From contig NW_020194684.1 in NCBI RefSeq assembly GCF_002865645.1, forward strand, positions 4,565,952 to 4,629,951: 64,000 nt of DNA. The letters are read 5' to 3'. Shown here piece by piece: positions 1 to 13,231 of this stretch; position 1 is the stretch's first letter, and each line of letters starts with the position of its first letter. Both the position numbers and the translations under genes were made by a program. The DNA is from Hyaloscypha bicolor E (taxonomy: Eukaryota > Ascomycota > Leotiomycetes > Helotiales > Hyaloscyphaceae). A model generated the notes under the pieces. It did not search any database, was not told the DNA's origin, and saw only the letters and a program-made list of their open reading frames with translations.

Positions 1-1613
1 TAAACTAATTTAGAATTATTAGAAATATAGATATTATTAAAATAATAGAACTTTAGAAATATAAGTAATAGATTCTAGAATAATAAAAGCAAAAAGTTTT
101 AGAATTCTTAAAGAAATCAGGTATTTATATTTTTATAAATATATACTAGTAATATATTAGAAACTTTTCTAAAAACCCGAAAATTAATAATTCTTAAATA
201 AAGGCTATTCTTTAATTAAGTTCTAGAATAATAAGTATTTATAAGCTAATAACCTAACTATTATTCTTAAGCCCTATTTTATAATCTTATAAGCCTTATA
301 TATATACTAGTAATAAGATTACTAGAGAGAATATAATAAAGAAAAAGTATAATAAATTAACTTTTTAGGATATTATATAATCCGGAATAATATTAACTTC
401 TTTTAAGGCTTTTACTAATTCAGGTTATTCTATTAATAGCCCTTTTTAAACCAAATGCCTTATTTATATTTCTAGAATTTTTTTAAATAAATCTATAAAG
501 AAATAGGTTTCTTTTTTTATTAAAAAGCTCCTATATACTAATTAGCTTATTATTACTAAAGAATTATATAAATAGTTTAAGAAAACTAATTACTTATTTA
601 CTAATATTAATTTAATTATTACTAGTTACTAGAAGAATTTTAAAAAGGCTATTTTATATAAGATAAGCTATAAGAATACTAAAGGCCTTTTTAAAAATAC
701 TAAGCTCTATAATATTAAACTCGAGAATAATATCTAATATTATATAGCTATAGTAAATTAGCTTATAATAGCTTTAGCTATTTCTATTTTATTTATTTTA
801 GCTATTTCAAATTTCTTTTAAAAGAATTCCGAACTCTTTCTTATTTATTTCTATTTAGGATCTCTTATATTTTATATTTTCTTTAAAAATACTAGAATTA
901 TTAAACTTCTAAATCTAATTCTCTTTACTAGAGATTATATTATCTTTAATAACTAGCTAGTTTAGATTAAGAATAAGTTATAAGGAAATACTAATTTATA
1001 TTTATTCGAGAATCTTAAGATTATTTATATTTCTAGTAAACTTACTAATAATATTCTTATTCTAACTAATTCTTATATAAATAAAAATAGTTCAAATTAT
1101 TATTATTAGCTCTTAGAGTTTTATTACTATCTAAAGAAGCTATATTCTAATTCTAATAAGATATAAAATACTTATTATAACTTTAGTAAGCTTTAAATAT
1201 ATTTTAATTAAGTATTTCAAGAATTTTATATTCTTTTTTTATAACTATTTATAGAAAATAGTATTAGTCTTTAAAATATTAAATATAAACTAAATAAGAA
1301 GCTCTTACTAAAGCTTTAGGAATTAGTATATATATATTATAATAATTTTTCTATTAATACTACTTGCTTTATTTAGTATTATATTACTAATAATTAATAA
1401 ATTAAGGCTATATATAAGAAAACTAAAAAATATAAGAAAATAGGAACTATTTTAGTTAAGCTTACTTTTAGTATTATATTTCTATATATTTCTAAGAAAT
1501 ATATTTCTAAAAAAGAACTTAAAAAGCCTATATTAATTACTTTTATTAAATATATATTTTCTTATAAATAAAAGTAATATTTTATAAAAACTAAAAATCT
1601 TTTAATTATTAAA

Positions 1614-1655
1614 TATTATAATTATAATAAGTTTAGCTATTATATTAAATATTAT
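1614..1655 (+). other. gag zinc-knuckle relic (element A)
   Basis: Fourteen codons read YYNYNKFSYYIKYY. Restoring the RIP-type changes gives the CX2CX4HX4C spacing of a retroviral-type nucleocapsid zinc knuckle: Tyr stands where Cys and His are expected (TGC/CAC to TAT). It marks the C-terminal part of Gag. Confidence 0.6.
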
Positions 1656-3210
1656 CTAGTTCTATATAATAAGAAAACTAAAATAGCTTTTTTTAGAATT
1701 AAACTAGAATTAGTTTTTATTTTATTAGAATATCTAGTTATTATTCTAGTAAAATATTTAAAGAATTTAAGCTCTAATTCTAGTATAGAACTAGAAAACA
1801 AGTATTTCTAAAGAAAGTTTTTACTTTAGGGACTTATAATATAAATTTAGTAGAAATTAACTTAACTTATCTAATAAGAAGAAATATTCTTATAATATTC
1901 TATATTACTAATATAAATAAATTAGGAATTAAGTCTTTTTTCTTTATTAATACTAGAGCTAGTAATTATACTTTTATTAATATAAAGCTTATTTAGTTTA
2001 TAAAGCGATTTTTAGAAATAGAATTATAATTTCTTCTTTTATTTTATATTATATATAGTTTTAATAAAAAGCTAACTAAGTTTACTAAAAAAATAAAAAA
2101 AAGTCTTATTTCTAATTAATAAATAAAGTATTAATATATTTATAATTATTCTAAACTTTAAAGATTATAATATTATTCTTAATAGAAAATAGGTAATATA
2201 TATTAATATTCCAGTTAATTAGAGAAGATATAAGCTTATATAGCTAAAAAAAAATAAGCCTAAATCTATATAATTTAGTTATATTATTAGTATTTCTTAG
2301 TAATAGCTAGAGAAATAACCTAATAAAAAGTATTAAAAAGATACTAATTAATAAGATTCTCTTATAAGCTATTTCTGGAAATCTTTTATTCTTAAGTAAT
2401 CTTTTTTCTTTTAGACTAATTAGAGAGAATTATATAAGACTATAAAAAAGAAGCTTTTATAACTTAATTAAAATATAATACCTAAATAAAAGCTAAAGAA
2501 ATAAAAAAAGGTCTTTAATAAAAAGTAAATATTAGATCTAGTTATTCTTATTTCTATAATATTTAATTATATAGCTAAAAAAAAAGAAAATAATATTATT
2601 AGTTAAATCTCTATTTATAAGATTAATAAAAAGCTTAAAACTCGGAAAAAAGAAGAAATTCCTAGCCCGGAAAATTAATAACTAAAAGAAATAAAGCTTT
2701 AGTAGCTTTAAAGAATATTATTCCTAGAACTTAAGAAATATACTTCTATTTTCTCTAAGAAGAAATCTAATACTTCTTTTTTCTATAGATTATATAATTA
2801 TAAGATTTAGATTAAAGGCCTAAAGAAAACTAAAAGTATTAAATTCTAATTTTTCTAATAATAGTTTATTTAAAAGCCTTTAGAAATCAAGTATTTCTTA
2901 AAAGAAAATCTAGCTAAAGGCTTTATTAAAACTAGTTAGGCTTTTTTTACTTTACTAGTTCTTTTTATAAAGAAAGCAAATAAAGGTTTATATTTCTATA
3001 TTAATTTCTATTATCTAAATAATATTATCTAAAAGAATTAATATACTTTTTTACTTATTAATAAGATATTAAGTTAATTATCTAAAGCTAAGATTTATAC
3101 TAAATTAGATATTTATTAAGCTTTCTATTATATAGCTATAAACTCGAATTCTTAAAAGCTAATAATATTTTATATTTATTATAAAATATATAAATATAAT
3201 ATTTTCTAAA

Positions 3211-3330
3211 AAGGCCTTATAAATAGCCCGGCTATATATTAATATTATATAAATAATATATTTTTTAAATATCTAGATAACTTTTATATAATATATTTTA
3301 ATAATATTCTTATTTATTTAGAGAATCTAG
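3211..3330 (+). other. Reverse-transcriptase core relic (element A)
   Basis: The frame reads GLINSPAIYQYYIN and then, shortly after, IIYFNNILIYLENL. These are the gypsy RT motifs G-L-x-N-x-P-A-x-Y/F-Q and Y-x-D-D-I-L-I-Y-S. Both catalytic Asp codons are now AAT (Asn), a G-to-A change expected from RIP of the opposite strand, so polymerase activity is lost. Confidence 0.75.
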
Positions 3331-5706
3331 TAAAATATAAATAATATATATAAAAAATACCAGATTATTTATATCTTACTAGTTTCTAAATAAATATTAA
3401 GAAATTAGAAATTAAAATTATATATATAAAATATTTAGGCTTTATTATTTCTATATCTAGTATTAAAGTAAATTCTAATAAAATTAAAGTAATATATAAC
3501 TAGTAATTCCTAAAAATAATTAAATATATATAGTTCTTTCTTAGCTTTTATAACTTTTATAAATACTTTATTAGAAAGTATAAATAAATTACTAGACTTC
3601 TTATTTTATTTATAAAAAAGAGTATTTTCTTTAAATAATTCAAATAATATTAAAAAGCTTTTAATTATTTAAAAAAAGCTATAATTTCTATTTTAGTTTT
3701 ATAATACTATAATTTAGATCTACCTATAATAATAGAAATAAATATATCTAAAGAGGTAATTACTAGCTTATTTTCTTAATAAGATTTAGAAATAGGCCTT
3801 TAGTATTTTATAGCTTATTTTTCTAAAACTATACTTTTAATAAAGCTTAATTATAATATATATAATAAGGAAATACTTATTATAATATAAGTATTAGAGA
3901 AATAGAAAACTAAGCTAAAGGGTTTTTAGAATACTTCTTTTAAGATCTATTCTAATTACTATATTTTAAAGTATTTTATAATTACTAAAAAGCTTTCTTT
4001 TTAATAAACTAAATAAATTAAGCTCTTATTTTACTATTATTTTAAGCTTATATATTAGTTTAGAAAATTAAATAAATAAGTAAATACTTTATTATAAAAA
4101 TAAGATAAAATAAATACTTAAAGCTAGATTAAGAAAAAGCTATAAACTCAAGTACTTTTTCCTAAAAATAAGATTAATTTAAAGATTATTTATAACTTAT
4201 AACTTATAGTAATACTTTATAAAATTAGTTTATTTAATTCGGAATTCGGTTCTAAAAATCAAGTATATACTAAAAACTTTCCAGAAGAAAATACTTTTAT
4301 TAGAAATATAATTTCTTTAGAAAAAGGTATTTTCTTAAAAGTTTTATTAGTAAACTTTATTATAGTAGCTTTTATAAAAGTATTATTAGAAGCTTTTACT
4401 AAATATAGTAGTTTATAACTTATAAATAAGATTTTATAAAATAATTATATATTATAGAATTTAGAAAAGCTATATATAATAGCCTAAACTAAAAGTAATA
4501 TCTAAATACTATAAAATAGCCTTCTTTTATATTATAAAAAACTTTATATTATAAAGAATAAAATAACTTCCGAATTACTTTTATAAATTATTTTAATTTA
4601 TAAAATATATAACAAATTTCTTTCTAAATATTCTAAATATATAAAGCTTTATTAATTACTAAAAAAATAATATTACTAGCTATTTATAAATAAGAATATT
4701 AATTAATACTATAGTAATTACTATACTTATAAGAAATTATATATATCTAGAAATAAGAAGCCTAATTTATTTTATTTATTTCTAGTTTCTAATTATCTTT
4801 AGTAATATATTACTATAAACTTTAAAAGCTATTTAGAAAACAAATCGGGCTATTTATAATTATTATATTTATAAATTACTTATTTAAATACCTAATTATA
4901 ATTCCTATATAAGATATAATTATAGCTAAATAACTAGTATTTCTGTTTTTACTTTATATAATATATTAAATAAGTATTTTAGAAATAATTATATTAGATT
5001 AGAAATTCTAATTTATATCTGATTTTTAAAGAGAATTCTATATAAGAATTAGTATAAAGCTTAAGCTTTTAATAGCTAATTACTTCTAAATAAATAAATA
5101 AATAGAAATTATTAATTAGTATTTTAATTAGAGATTATATTTATATATTAATTATTACTAGAATAACTAAAATAAATAAATTATTATAATTAATTATTAA
5201 TAAGCTTCTCTTTAGTATAAAACTATTAGCTAGTATCTATTTATAACTAAAAAGGGCTATAAGTCTTATATTTCTCTAGATTAGAACTTTCTTATTAAAA
5301 TTAGCTTATTTAAAGAAAAACTAAATAGAAATAAAGCTAAAGTATTAATAAATTAATTATATAAATTATAATAATTTACCTAAAGTTATATAGAATAAAT
5401 ATAGAAATAATATATAATATAAGCTAATAAATATTATTATTTAAATAATTTTAAAATCGGGAATAAAATATAAGTTATTATAAAATACTAGAAATCTAAT
5501 TATTTAAACCGGAAGCTAGAGAACTAAATAAAGGGCTTATTTGAGATTCTAGAATAATATAGCTATTTATTTCTTTTAAAACTACTAGAAACTATAAAGA
5601 TATATCTAGTTTTCTATATAGAAAAGCTATAAAAAAACTCTTAGAATTCTTTATTAGGCTAAGTAAACCCGGAATTACTTCTATTAATACTAGAGAATAA
5701 TAAATA

Positions 5707-5800
5707 AGAATATAATATTAAATAGGTTATTATAATTAAGCTAATAAGAAATAAGCTAAAATATAGAATTTAGTAAGTTAGTTAGAATAAGAATCTAGTA
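5707..5800 (+). other. Chromodomain relic at the Pol C-terminus (element A)
   Basis: The frame gives EYNIK*VIIIKLIRNKLKY and then RI with further stops. It aligns by eye with the chromodomain of H (near 62.5 kb, minus) and that of D (28166-28320). Stops sit where aromatic residues (Trp) are expected. The chromodomain identifies the element as a chromovirus. Confidence 0.55.
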
Positions 5801-6111
5801 TAATATCTAGCTTTAGTACTAAGTAATAGCTCTCTAGTTTTATAAAGTTTCTATAATAATAATATTAATATACTAGAATCTTTATAAAACCTATAATATT
5901 AGCTAAACTATATAAAAAATAACACTTATCTAAAGTTATATAGAAATAATAATAAATTCTTCTAGATTATATAATAAAAGTACTAGTTTTTTATATATAA
6001 TATTTATGTTTGAGATACTAGTTTATTTTAAAAAAAAGAATAATATAAAATAGAATAAATTAATAGCTTTTATAAAGCTTAGAAATAAGCTTATTTTAAA
6101 AGAAAAAGTAA

Positions 6112-6385
6112 TATTATAATTTCTAGATACCCGGTATTTGAAATACTTTACTAAATACTAGATATTTTCTAGATATATATAATATAACTATTTTATTAGA
6201 AAAGTATATTTAAAATATATTAGAGATATTTAGAAAGCTAAGCTTCTTTAGAACTAATATACTATAAAATATATATATTTCTTTATAGCCTCTTATATTC
6301 TAGTTTTTCTTTCTTTAGCTTTAAATTATTTTTATAAGAGATCTTTTACTTTACTTTCCAAGCCCTAAATACTATATTTATAATA
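6112..6385 (+). repeat. 3' LTR of element A (RIP-mutated)
   Basis: 274 bp, beginning TATTATAATT after the purine stretch AAAAGAAAAAGTAA and ending TTTATAATA. The un-mutated solo LTR at 40764-41037, also 274 bp, begins TGTCACGATT and ends CCCGTAACA. The differences are overwhelmingly C-to-T or G-to-A, and the TG..CA termini have become TA..TA. Confidence 0.8.
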
Positions 6386-7690
6386 ATAATAGCTAGTATT
6401 TTTATAATTAAAAAAGGCAATTTACTAAGAATTTAAAAAAAGATTAAATCGGCCTAAGAGCCTTTATTATTATAGCTATAGAAAGCCTAAATATATAAAA
6501 AAAATACTTATTTTAATTTTAATAAAATTATATTTATTAAAGAGAATTATCTAAAGAAAACTAATAATTTAGAAATAAATTATAAAAATATTAATTTTTA
6601 TATATTATTTAATAAAAAATATAATATTAATAAATAGGACAAGTCTAGCTCTAAATATAAAAATAGCTTTCTTAAAATAAAAGCTTTATTAAAAACCCGT
6701 AGATTTTAATTAATTAATTAGTAGAAACTAATTTCTTATTAAATATAAAATATATTAAAAAAGTAAAACTATAATTTTTTAATATTTAATAAATATTAAA
6801 ATAAATATATATATTTTAATTAATTAAAAATATATTTATTTCTTAATAAAAGTATTATAAATATTCTTATATAAACTTAAAACTCTTATTTTCTTATAAG
6901 GTTTTAATAAATAATTTAATAAAATAATTTAATATCTAGTTATAATAAATCTAGTTATTAATTAGTATTTCTAAATTTAATAATACTTGCTTATTATTAA
7001 TTTCGGCTTTTATAATATAATTTTAGAAAGAAAACAGCTTATAAAATATAATATTTTACTAAATTATTAATAGAATTAACTTTATTAACTAGAGAATTAT
7101 AAGATAAATTAATAGAATTTTATTTAGAAAATCTAATATTTTAATAAAAAATACTAAAAAAATAATAATTTAAAAAGTATTTTAACTAGAATTCTAAAAG
7201 AAATTAGTAAAATTAGATTAGAAAAATAAAAGAATATATTTCTTATTTTTTATAAGATCTTTTTAGTAAGAAAGCCAAATATTAAATAAAAAAGAAAAAG
7301 CTAGATTTTAATACTTTTAAAATAAACGAATTACTAAATTATTTATTTTATTTTATTAAAATAGCTACTTTCTAATTAAATATTAAAAATTCTAATAATT
7401 TAATTAAATTAGTTACTATTATTAAAATTAATTATATATTTAAGAAATAGAATTATAAATTAAAGAAATACTTATTATTATTTATAATAATTAAATAATT
7501 AATATTATATATTCTCTAAATATAAATAAATTAAATACTTTTAATAATACTTTATTTTTTAATTTTAAAAAACTTTAAAAGCTTTAAATATTTCTTTTTA
7601 TATAACTATATAATATAGCTAAAATGTTTTCTAAAAAAAATTATAATTTAGCTTTTAATTTTATTAGCTAATATAATTATCTAATATAAT
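6386..7690. other. AT-rich degenerate sequence, no gene
   Basis: About 1.3 kb between the 3' LTR of A and the tandem repeat preceding B. No open frame of note. Scattered pockets of normal codons (for example near 6440-6480 and 6640) suggest a further RIP-degraded repeat, but I cannot assign a family. Confidence 0.5.
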
Positions 7691-7693
7691 TAC

Positions 7694-7815
7694 TTATATT
7701 TTATTATTTATATTTTATTATTTATATTTTATTATTTATATATATTTATATTTTATTATTATATTTTATTATTTATATTTTATTATTTATATTTTATTAT
7801 TTATATATTATTATT
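7694..7815. repeat. 14-bp AT tandem repeat
   Basis: Consecutive copies of TATTTTATTATTTA, slightly interrupted. It probably arose by slippage in already AT-rich sequence, and it lies at or inside the degenerate 5' LTR of element B. Confidence 0.8.
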
Positions 7816-7829
7816 TAATAATTAATATA

Positions 7830-8001
7830 GAAATATATATAAAGATATTTAGAATACTAGGTTTTTTAGAAACTAATATATTATAAATATATTTATATTT
7901 TTATAATTTTCTATATTCTAGCTTTTTTTTTTAGCTTTAAATTATTTTTATAAAAGATCTTTTATTTTATTTTTTAAGTTTAAAATATTATATTTATAAT
8001 A
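7830..8001 (+). repeat. Degenerate 5' LTR of gypsy copy B (3' part)
   Basis: The text from AGATATTTAG to TTTATAATA aligns with the second half of the LTR at 6112-6385 and with the solo LTR at 40764-41037, including the TTCTAG...CTTTAGCTTTAAATTATTTTTATAA segment in order. The upstream boundary is obscured by the tandem repeat. Confidence 0.65.
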
Positions 8002-8075
8002 GTATTTAAAGTTTACTTTTTTTAATTCTATAAAGAATCTTAAATAAATTAATTTAGAACTTTTAGAAATATAAA

Positions 8076-8310
8076 TGTCGGAATAGCTATACTGCGAATT
8101 TCCTAGTCATGTAACTAGTCATGTGAGCTCGCGTCACAGGCATGACTCGACTAGTAGACTAGACCCCTTTAGGCTTAGTAGATTTAGGGATTGCATATTA
8201 ATACCACGATACTGCGATCCTTACTTCTAAATAATAATAACTTCACTAACTAACGTAACCAGCATTTCTACGCCTACGTAACGGTGTCATGTATTACTAG
8301 TGAACCGACA
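8076..8310 (+). repeat. 5' LTR of the gag-only element
   Basis: 235 bp from TGTCGGAATAGC to GTGAACCGACA, with TG..CA ends intact. Its second half is closely related to the LTRs of copia elements E, F, G and I; the first half differs, lacking their GGGATAC-type repeats. Confidence 0.85.
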
Positions 8311-9092
8311 CTAATCAGTTTGTATTCAGATTAGAACAAGACCTATTTAGTACTTATAGATTAGAGACAGAATAGTTATGCTAAAAGAGGCATCCGGTGG
8401 CCCTTAGTAATATTGATCTAGCTACGTCAAAGGGGGGAACTATCTATTAACTCCACGAAGCATCCGGTGGCCTAAGGGAGAAAATAGCTAGCTCTTACCA
8501 AGGACCGATAACCACTCTATTGAAGAGGGGAATTACTTGTTAACTCCACGAAGCATCCGGTGGCCTAAGGGAGAAGACTCTAGTTCTTGCTAATTAATAA
8601 GCGGTTAGCCATTTGACTATCTCTTACGTTAATATTGCTCTTTCGCTGAGTACCCTCTGCGAACCACTAGAGTAACTGTCAAAATCGCTCTTTTGCAAGG
8701 CCAAATACCCTCTGCGAACCACTAGAGCAACCCTCGACCGAATCGACGATCCCATACCCTTGGGAACCTATCGAATACTACCCTACCCTCTGGAACTCCA
8801 CCCTCTGGAACACCCTTGAAGCACTTCAATTTCACCTTCAAGTTAGCCCCCTTGAGCTTTAGAATCTCCAACCCTTCCGGAATCGCGATATTTCACTCCC
8901 TAAATTTCTCGTTACAGACGAAATATTTACGAACCCTTCCACGAACTACCCCTTCCACGAACCACCCCACCTTTGAACCCCTCCTGCTTCAAACCACACA
9001 CATATTAGGGGGGGGGGGCTTAGCACTAGAGGTTGAGTATAGACTAGGATACATGGAATCAGTAATATGGGAAGAAGCAAATTCAGAAATAG

Positions 9093-9491
9093 AGGAATGG
9101 AATTAACCTAAGGATTACTACGGATAGTAAGATCCAAGAGTATACAAGTACTAAGCTATACGAGTATATGAAATGCGATCGCAATAGCTATGGAGCAAGC
9201 AATAATATCTGGGTCTTCTTTTACGAGGATTTTAATTACTTTACTACCAAGGACTTTGATTAGCTCGGACAGTATTACCTAAAGAAGCTCAGGAAACACC
9301 TACACTATTTCAAGGTATACGTTACACAAGACTATGAGGATCTTACGATTACCCAGAGCTTGGTTAATATTACTGAGGAGAAGACGTACCGCCCGTAGAC
9401 CAAAGAGGATGCCAAAGCTCTTCCAATTAAAGCTTTGCCAGTAGAAACCAACGAATCAGCTATTCTAGTAGAAATTGACGAACGCAACTAA
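9093..9491 (+). pseudogene. gag-like ORF of the non-autonomous element, two internal stops
   Basis: A 133-codon frame open except for TAG at 9261 and 9396. It contains the stretch KIQEYTSTKLYEYM and then a GASNNIWVFFYEDF segment. The start of the frame aligns with the gag start of copia element E (near 48580-48680), which reads GINPVTIIKAKL in the equivalent place. The sequence upstream (8820-9090) is in another phase, separated by an 11-G run near 9009-9019, so a frameshift is likely. No zinc knuckle or protease is present. Both stops are TAG, compatible with TGG or CAG changed by RIP. Function would be structural Gag, if it was ever translated. Confidence 0.6.
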
Positions 9492-9986
9492 CTAGCTATT
9501 CCTCTTGCAAATACCACCGAACCGTTAATCTTTACCTTGGAAACTGACGAATTGGCTATTCCCTCTGCATATATCACCGAACCATTAGTAGAAGACGTCC
9601 ATACCTTTAATACCCTCGTTTTACCTCCTTCACCTCTTCGTTCGATCCCTGGTACCGGATTTGGATAATTCCATGCCTTTCAACGTACTAATAGGAGCCT
9701 TTAACGAACTAATAGAAGTACCACATTCATCTATACCCTCACTAAATTCGAATTCCAAGCTTCACAACGTACAGGAGTGGGTTAAACGCGAATGGGCATA
9801 CTAAATAGGAGGAATGGATATACTAGTGGAAAATGGGGCATACGGGTGGGAAATAGGAATATTAGATGGGAATATTAAACGGGAGGGACACTGAGCGTTT
9901 GGGAGAATTTGGGACTAGGCCTAATTAGGAGATTAGTATGCGATGGGAAGGAAGCACTATTTTTGGCGTTTTTAGAGAGGTTCTAG

Positions 9987-10221
9987 TATCGGAATAGCTG
10001 CACTGCGAATTTCCTGGTCATGTGACTAGTCATGTGAACTCGCGTCACAGGCGTGGCTCGACCAGTAGACTAGACCTCTTTAGGCTTAGCAGATTTAGGG
10101 ATCGCATATTAACACCACGATACTGCGATCCTTACTTCTAAATAATAATAACTTCACTAACTAATGCAACTAGTATTTCTATACCTATATAACGGTACCA
10201 TGCGTTACTAGTAAACTAATA
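9987..10221 (+). repeat. 3' LTR of the gag-only element
   Basis: 235 bp, the same length as the 5' copy, beginning TATCGGAATAGC (G-to-A in the TG terminus) and ending AAACTAATA (from AACCGACA). The mutated positions increase towards the right edge, so RIP has touched mainly the distal end. Confidence 0.85.
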
Positions 10222-11110
10222 ATAAATATTACTAAAATAATAGAACTTTAGAAATATAAGTAATAGATTTTAGAATAATAAAAATAAAAAGCTTTAAAAC
10301 TTTTAAAGAAATTAGATATTTATATTTTTATAAATATATACTAGTAATATATTAGAAACTCTTTTAAAAATCCCGAAAATTAAAGAACTTTATATAAAGG
10401 CTATTTTTTAATTAAGTTCTAAAATAATAAATATTTATAAACTAGTTATCTAATTATTATTTCTAAGTCTTATTTTATAATTTTATAAGCTTTATATATA
10501 TACTAGTAATAAAATTATTAGAAAAAATATAATAAAGAAAAAATATAATAAATTAATTTTCTAAAATATTATATAACTAGAAACTATATTAATTTTTACT
10601 AAGATTTCTAAAGCTTTTACTAATTTAGATTATTCTATTAATAGCTCTTTCTAAATTAAATATTATATTAATATTTCTAGAGAATTTATAAATAAATTTA
10701 TAGAAATAGAATTCTTTATTTTTATTATAAAGCTTTTAGAATCTAATAATTATATTATTACTAAAGAGCTATATAAATAGGCTAAAAAATCTAATATTTT
10801 ATTTTTAGTTATTAATATTATTATAAAAAGCTACTAGAAAAATATTTAAAAAGCTTTTTTATATAAGAATATTTATAACTATAATAAAGCTATTTTCGAA
10901 AATATTAAGCTTTATAATATTAAACTCGAGAAAAATATTAAATATTATATAGCTATAATAAATTAGTTTATAATAGCTTTAGCTATTTTTATTTTATTTA
11001 CTTTTATTTTTTCTATAATTCCGGCTATTTTAAACTCTTTTCTAAAGAATTTCAAACTATTTTTTATTTATTTCTATTTAAGATTTCTTATATCTTATAT
11101 TTTCTTTATA

Positions 11111-13231
11111 AATCTTCTTTAATTATTTTTAATTAATTCTATAATATTTTCTAATTTCGTTATTTACTTATATAATAATAAATATAAAAGTAATCTTATA
11201 GCCTTTTTTTCTATTACTAGTAAATACTTGAAATATTTCAAGTATTTATTTATTAATTTCTTTATTTTATATATTATAATATCTAATAAGAAAAATTATA
11301 ACTATTATAATAAAGGTTCTAAATCTTATATATTAATAAGTTCTTTAGCTTTAATATTTATTAAAGCTAATATAATTTCGGATTTCTTATTATTTATTAG
11401 AGCCTTACCGGTTCTAGGAAGATACTATTATAATTTTTAAGAAATTTTTTAAAGAATATTTTAAATAATATTATACTAATAAAAATAATATTATTAATTA
11501 GGTTTTTAAAAACTAGAAAAATACTAATAAGCTTTGGAATTCTTCTTTTTATCTTAATAAGATAAATAATAATACTATTTAAATTAGTATTCTAAAAATA
11601 AGTTTTTTCTAATATATTTAGATATTTACTAATTTCTTAAAAAAATATTATAAAGTTTACTTTTAAGGTATTAATCTTATTATTAAGATTATTACTAAGA
11701 TTATTATTAAGATTTCTAAATAGTTTATTACTAGTACTTTAAATACTAATAATATAATACTTATAGCTATTTGGGATCTAATTTTAGAAATTCGAGCTTT
11801 TTATAAAATATATATAACTATTATAAGTTCCTTACTTATTTCTTTTAATATCCTTAATTCTAATATTATTATAATATAATTATATTTTATTAAGAAATAA
11901 GCAGATTCCGGAAAGTATTAGCTAATTCTTTACTAAATTCTAAATAGAGCTAGTATTTAGTATTTTTGCTTTAGAAATTAAGAATTTATAAGAATTAGAA
12001 ATTATTTATTTGAGATATTTATAGCTAGTTTACCTATAATAAATCTTTCTTAATTCTAAATCTTTTTCTAATAATTTAAATATAATTCTTATAAGCCTTA
12101 ATAAAACTTTTATAAATAAAAAAGTTCAGAAAAATAATATTTCTATTATTATTCCGGGCTTTTTCTTAGCTATTTAAATTCTTTTTTTCTTTTAAATAGC
12201 CTTTTTCTTAATAGTCTAGAATTCTTTTTAATTTTAAGAAATTATTAAAAGTAGTTTCAAATTCTAAACTATAATTTTAGTTATATAATTTTAAAAGTTT
12301 CTTAAAAAATTTAAGATTAAAGAAAATAAATAACTAAATATTATAATCTTTAAGCCAGGCTTTCTATTTAATTAAATATTATTACTTTTTATTTCTATTA
12401 TCTTATTAGTAATTAATAATAGCTTTTATTTTCTATTTTTATTTTTTACTATTATTTACTAATTCCGGAAATTTTTTAGAGAAATATAAATATAGCTTCT
12501 AATTCTTTTTTATTATATATTTTTTTAAAAAGAAAATATAAAAAGTTAGATATAAATAATTATATATATTTAGTAGTTCTAGCTTATATATTAAATTACT
12601 AATATATTTAAGAATCTTAAATAGATTTATAAATTTTAGCTTAAGCTTTTCTGTTTTAAGTTTAATATTTCTTATTAATAATATTATTTAGGCTTTTTTA
12701 AAATAATATTTAGTTAACTAGTATTTATTATAATAGATTTCCTAGTTATTTTATATATAATACTATAAATTCTTAAGCTTTCTTTATTTTATTTTAAAGA
12801 TTTCTAGCTTTTTATATATAACTAGTACTTTTTTTATAATTCTATTTTCAGAATTCTATAGAAATTAAAAATAATATCTATAATATATATAAAAAGATAT
12901 ATTTTATAAAATCTAATATTTTAAATTATTATATATAAATTCTATAAAAGATAATTTCTTAAACTAGTTATTTTTTAAAATATTATAATAATATTTTAAA
13001 TAGTATTTTAGGATCTAGTTTTACTTTTTTATCTAATTATTTATCTAAAAATAATAAATTATATTTAAATACTATTTATATATTAAATAGAAATAAAAAG
13101 CAAATTAGAACTAGCTAATAAATACTATTTTTTAATTAGAAATAATTCTATTAAAAAAGCTAAAAATTAAGAAAATATATTCTTATATAATCTTAATAAG
13201 CTCTAGAAAATTAATAGTTTTATAATATATA
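11111..13231. other. AT-rich retroelement relic of unclear orientation
   Basis: No gene. Short islands of normal composition occur (11395-11420, 11765-11800, 12140-12180, 12350-12365). The 70-codon open stretch at 11228-11440 begins at TTG, is almost entirely Ile/Asn/Lys/Tyr/Phe codons, and is composition-driven. I could not align the region with confidence to A, C or D. Confidence 0.45.

Larger units (their letters stand above)
1..6385 (+). mobile_element. Ty3/gypsy chromovirus A, RIP-degraded, 5' end outside window
   Basis: A plus-strand LTR retrotransposon that starts just inside the internal region, because the corresponding point of copy B lies about 50 bp after that copy's 5' LTR. Order seen: gag zinc knuckle near 1.6 kb, reverse transcriptase near 3.2-3.3 kb, integrase tail and chromodomain near 5.5-5.8 kb, purine-rich tract, then a 274-bp 3' LTR. 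This gag-PR-RT-RH-IN-chromodomain order is that of fungal chromoviruses. Every reading frame is riddled with TAA/TAG and all changes are in the C-to-T or G-to-A direction, so the element is dead. Its LTR matches the un-mutated solo LTR at 40764-41037 and the LTR of H at 61906-62181. Confidence 0.85.
8076..10221 (+). mobile_element. Non-autonomous gag-only LTR retrotransposon (copia-derived), TSD ATAAA
   Basis: A 2146-bp element with two 235-bp LTRs and a 5-bp target duplication, ATAAA, at 8071-8075 and 10222-10226. The termini are TGTCGG...CCGACA. The internal leader carries three copies of GCATCCGGTGGCC, shares the leader of the copia elements E, F and G, and shares their last about 100 bp before the 3' LTR. 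Between them is only a gag-like frame and no pol. It therefore resembles the TR-GAG class: a large deletion derivative probably mobilised by the E/F/G copia family. Composition is close to normal except the last about 80 bp of the 3' LTR. Confidence 0.8.
8002..11110 (+). mobile_element. Gypsy copy B internal region, interrupted by the gag-only element
   Basis: 8002-8075 plus 10222-11110 together reproduce the start of A: 10230 onward matches window position 30 onward, and 10890-11030 matches about 690-800. After about 11110 the similarity to A stops. The interruption is exactly the 8076-10221 element. B is heavily RIP-mutated while the insertion is not, so B was mutated before, or independently of, the insertion. 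Confidence 0.7.

Noticed and set aside
8816..9106. 96-codon plus-strand open frame in the gag-only element
   Set aside because: It begins with TTG, and the first about 45 codons cover leader sequence shared with the non-coding leader of E. The supported gag-like frame is 9093-9491 in another phase.
11228..11440. 70-codon open frame in AT-rich DNA (likewise 19562-19786)
   Set aside because: Non-ATG start and nearly all AT-only codons. Expected by chance in RIP-type sequence.
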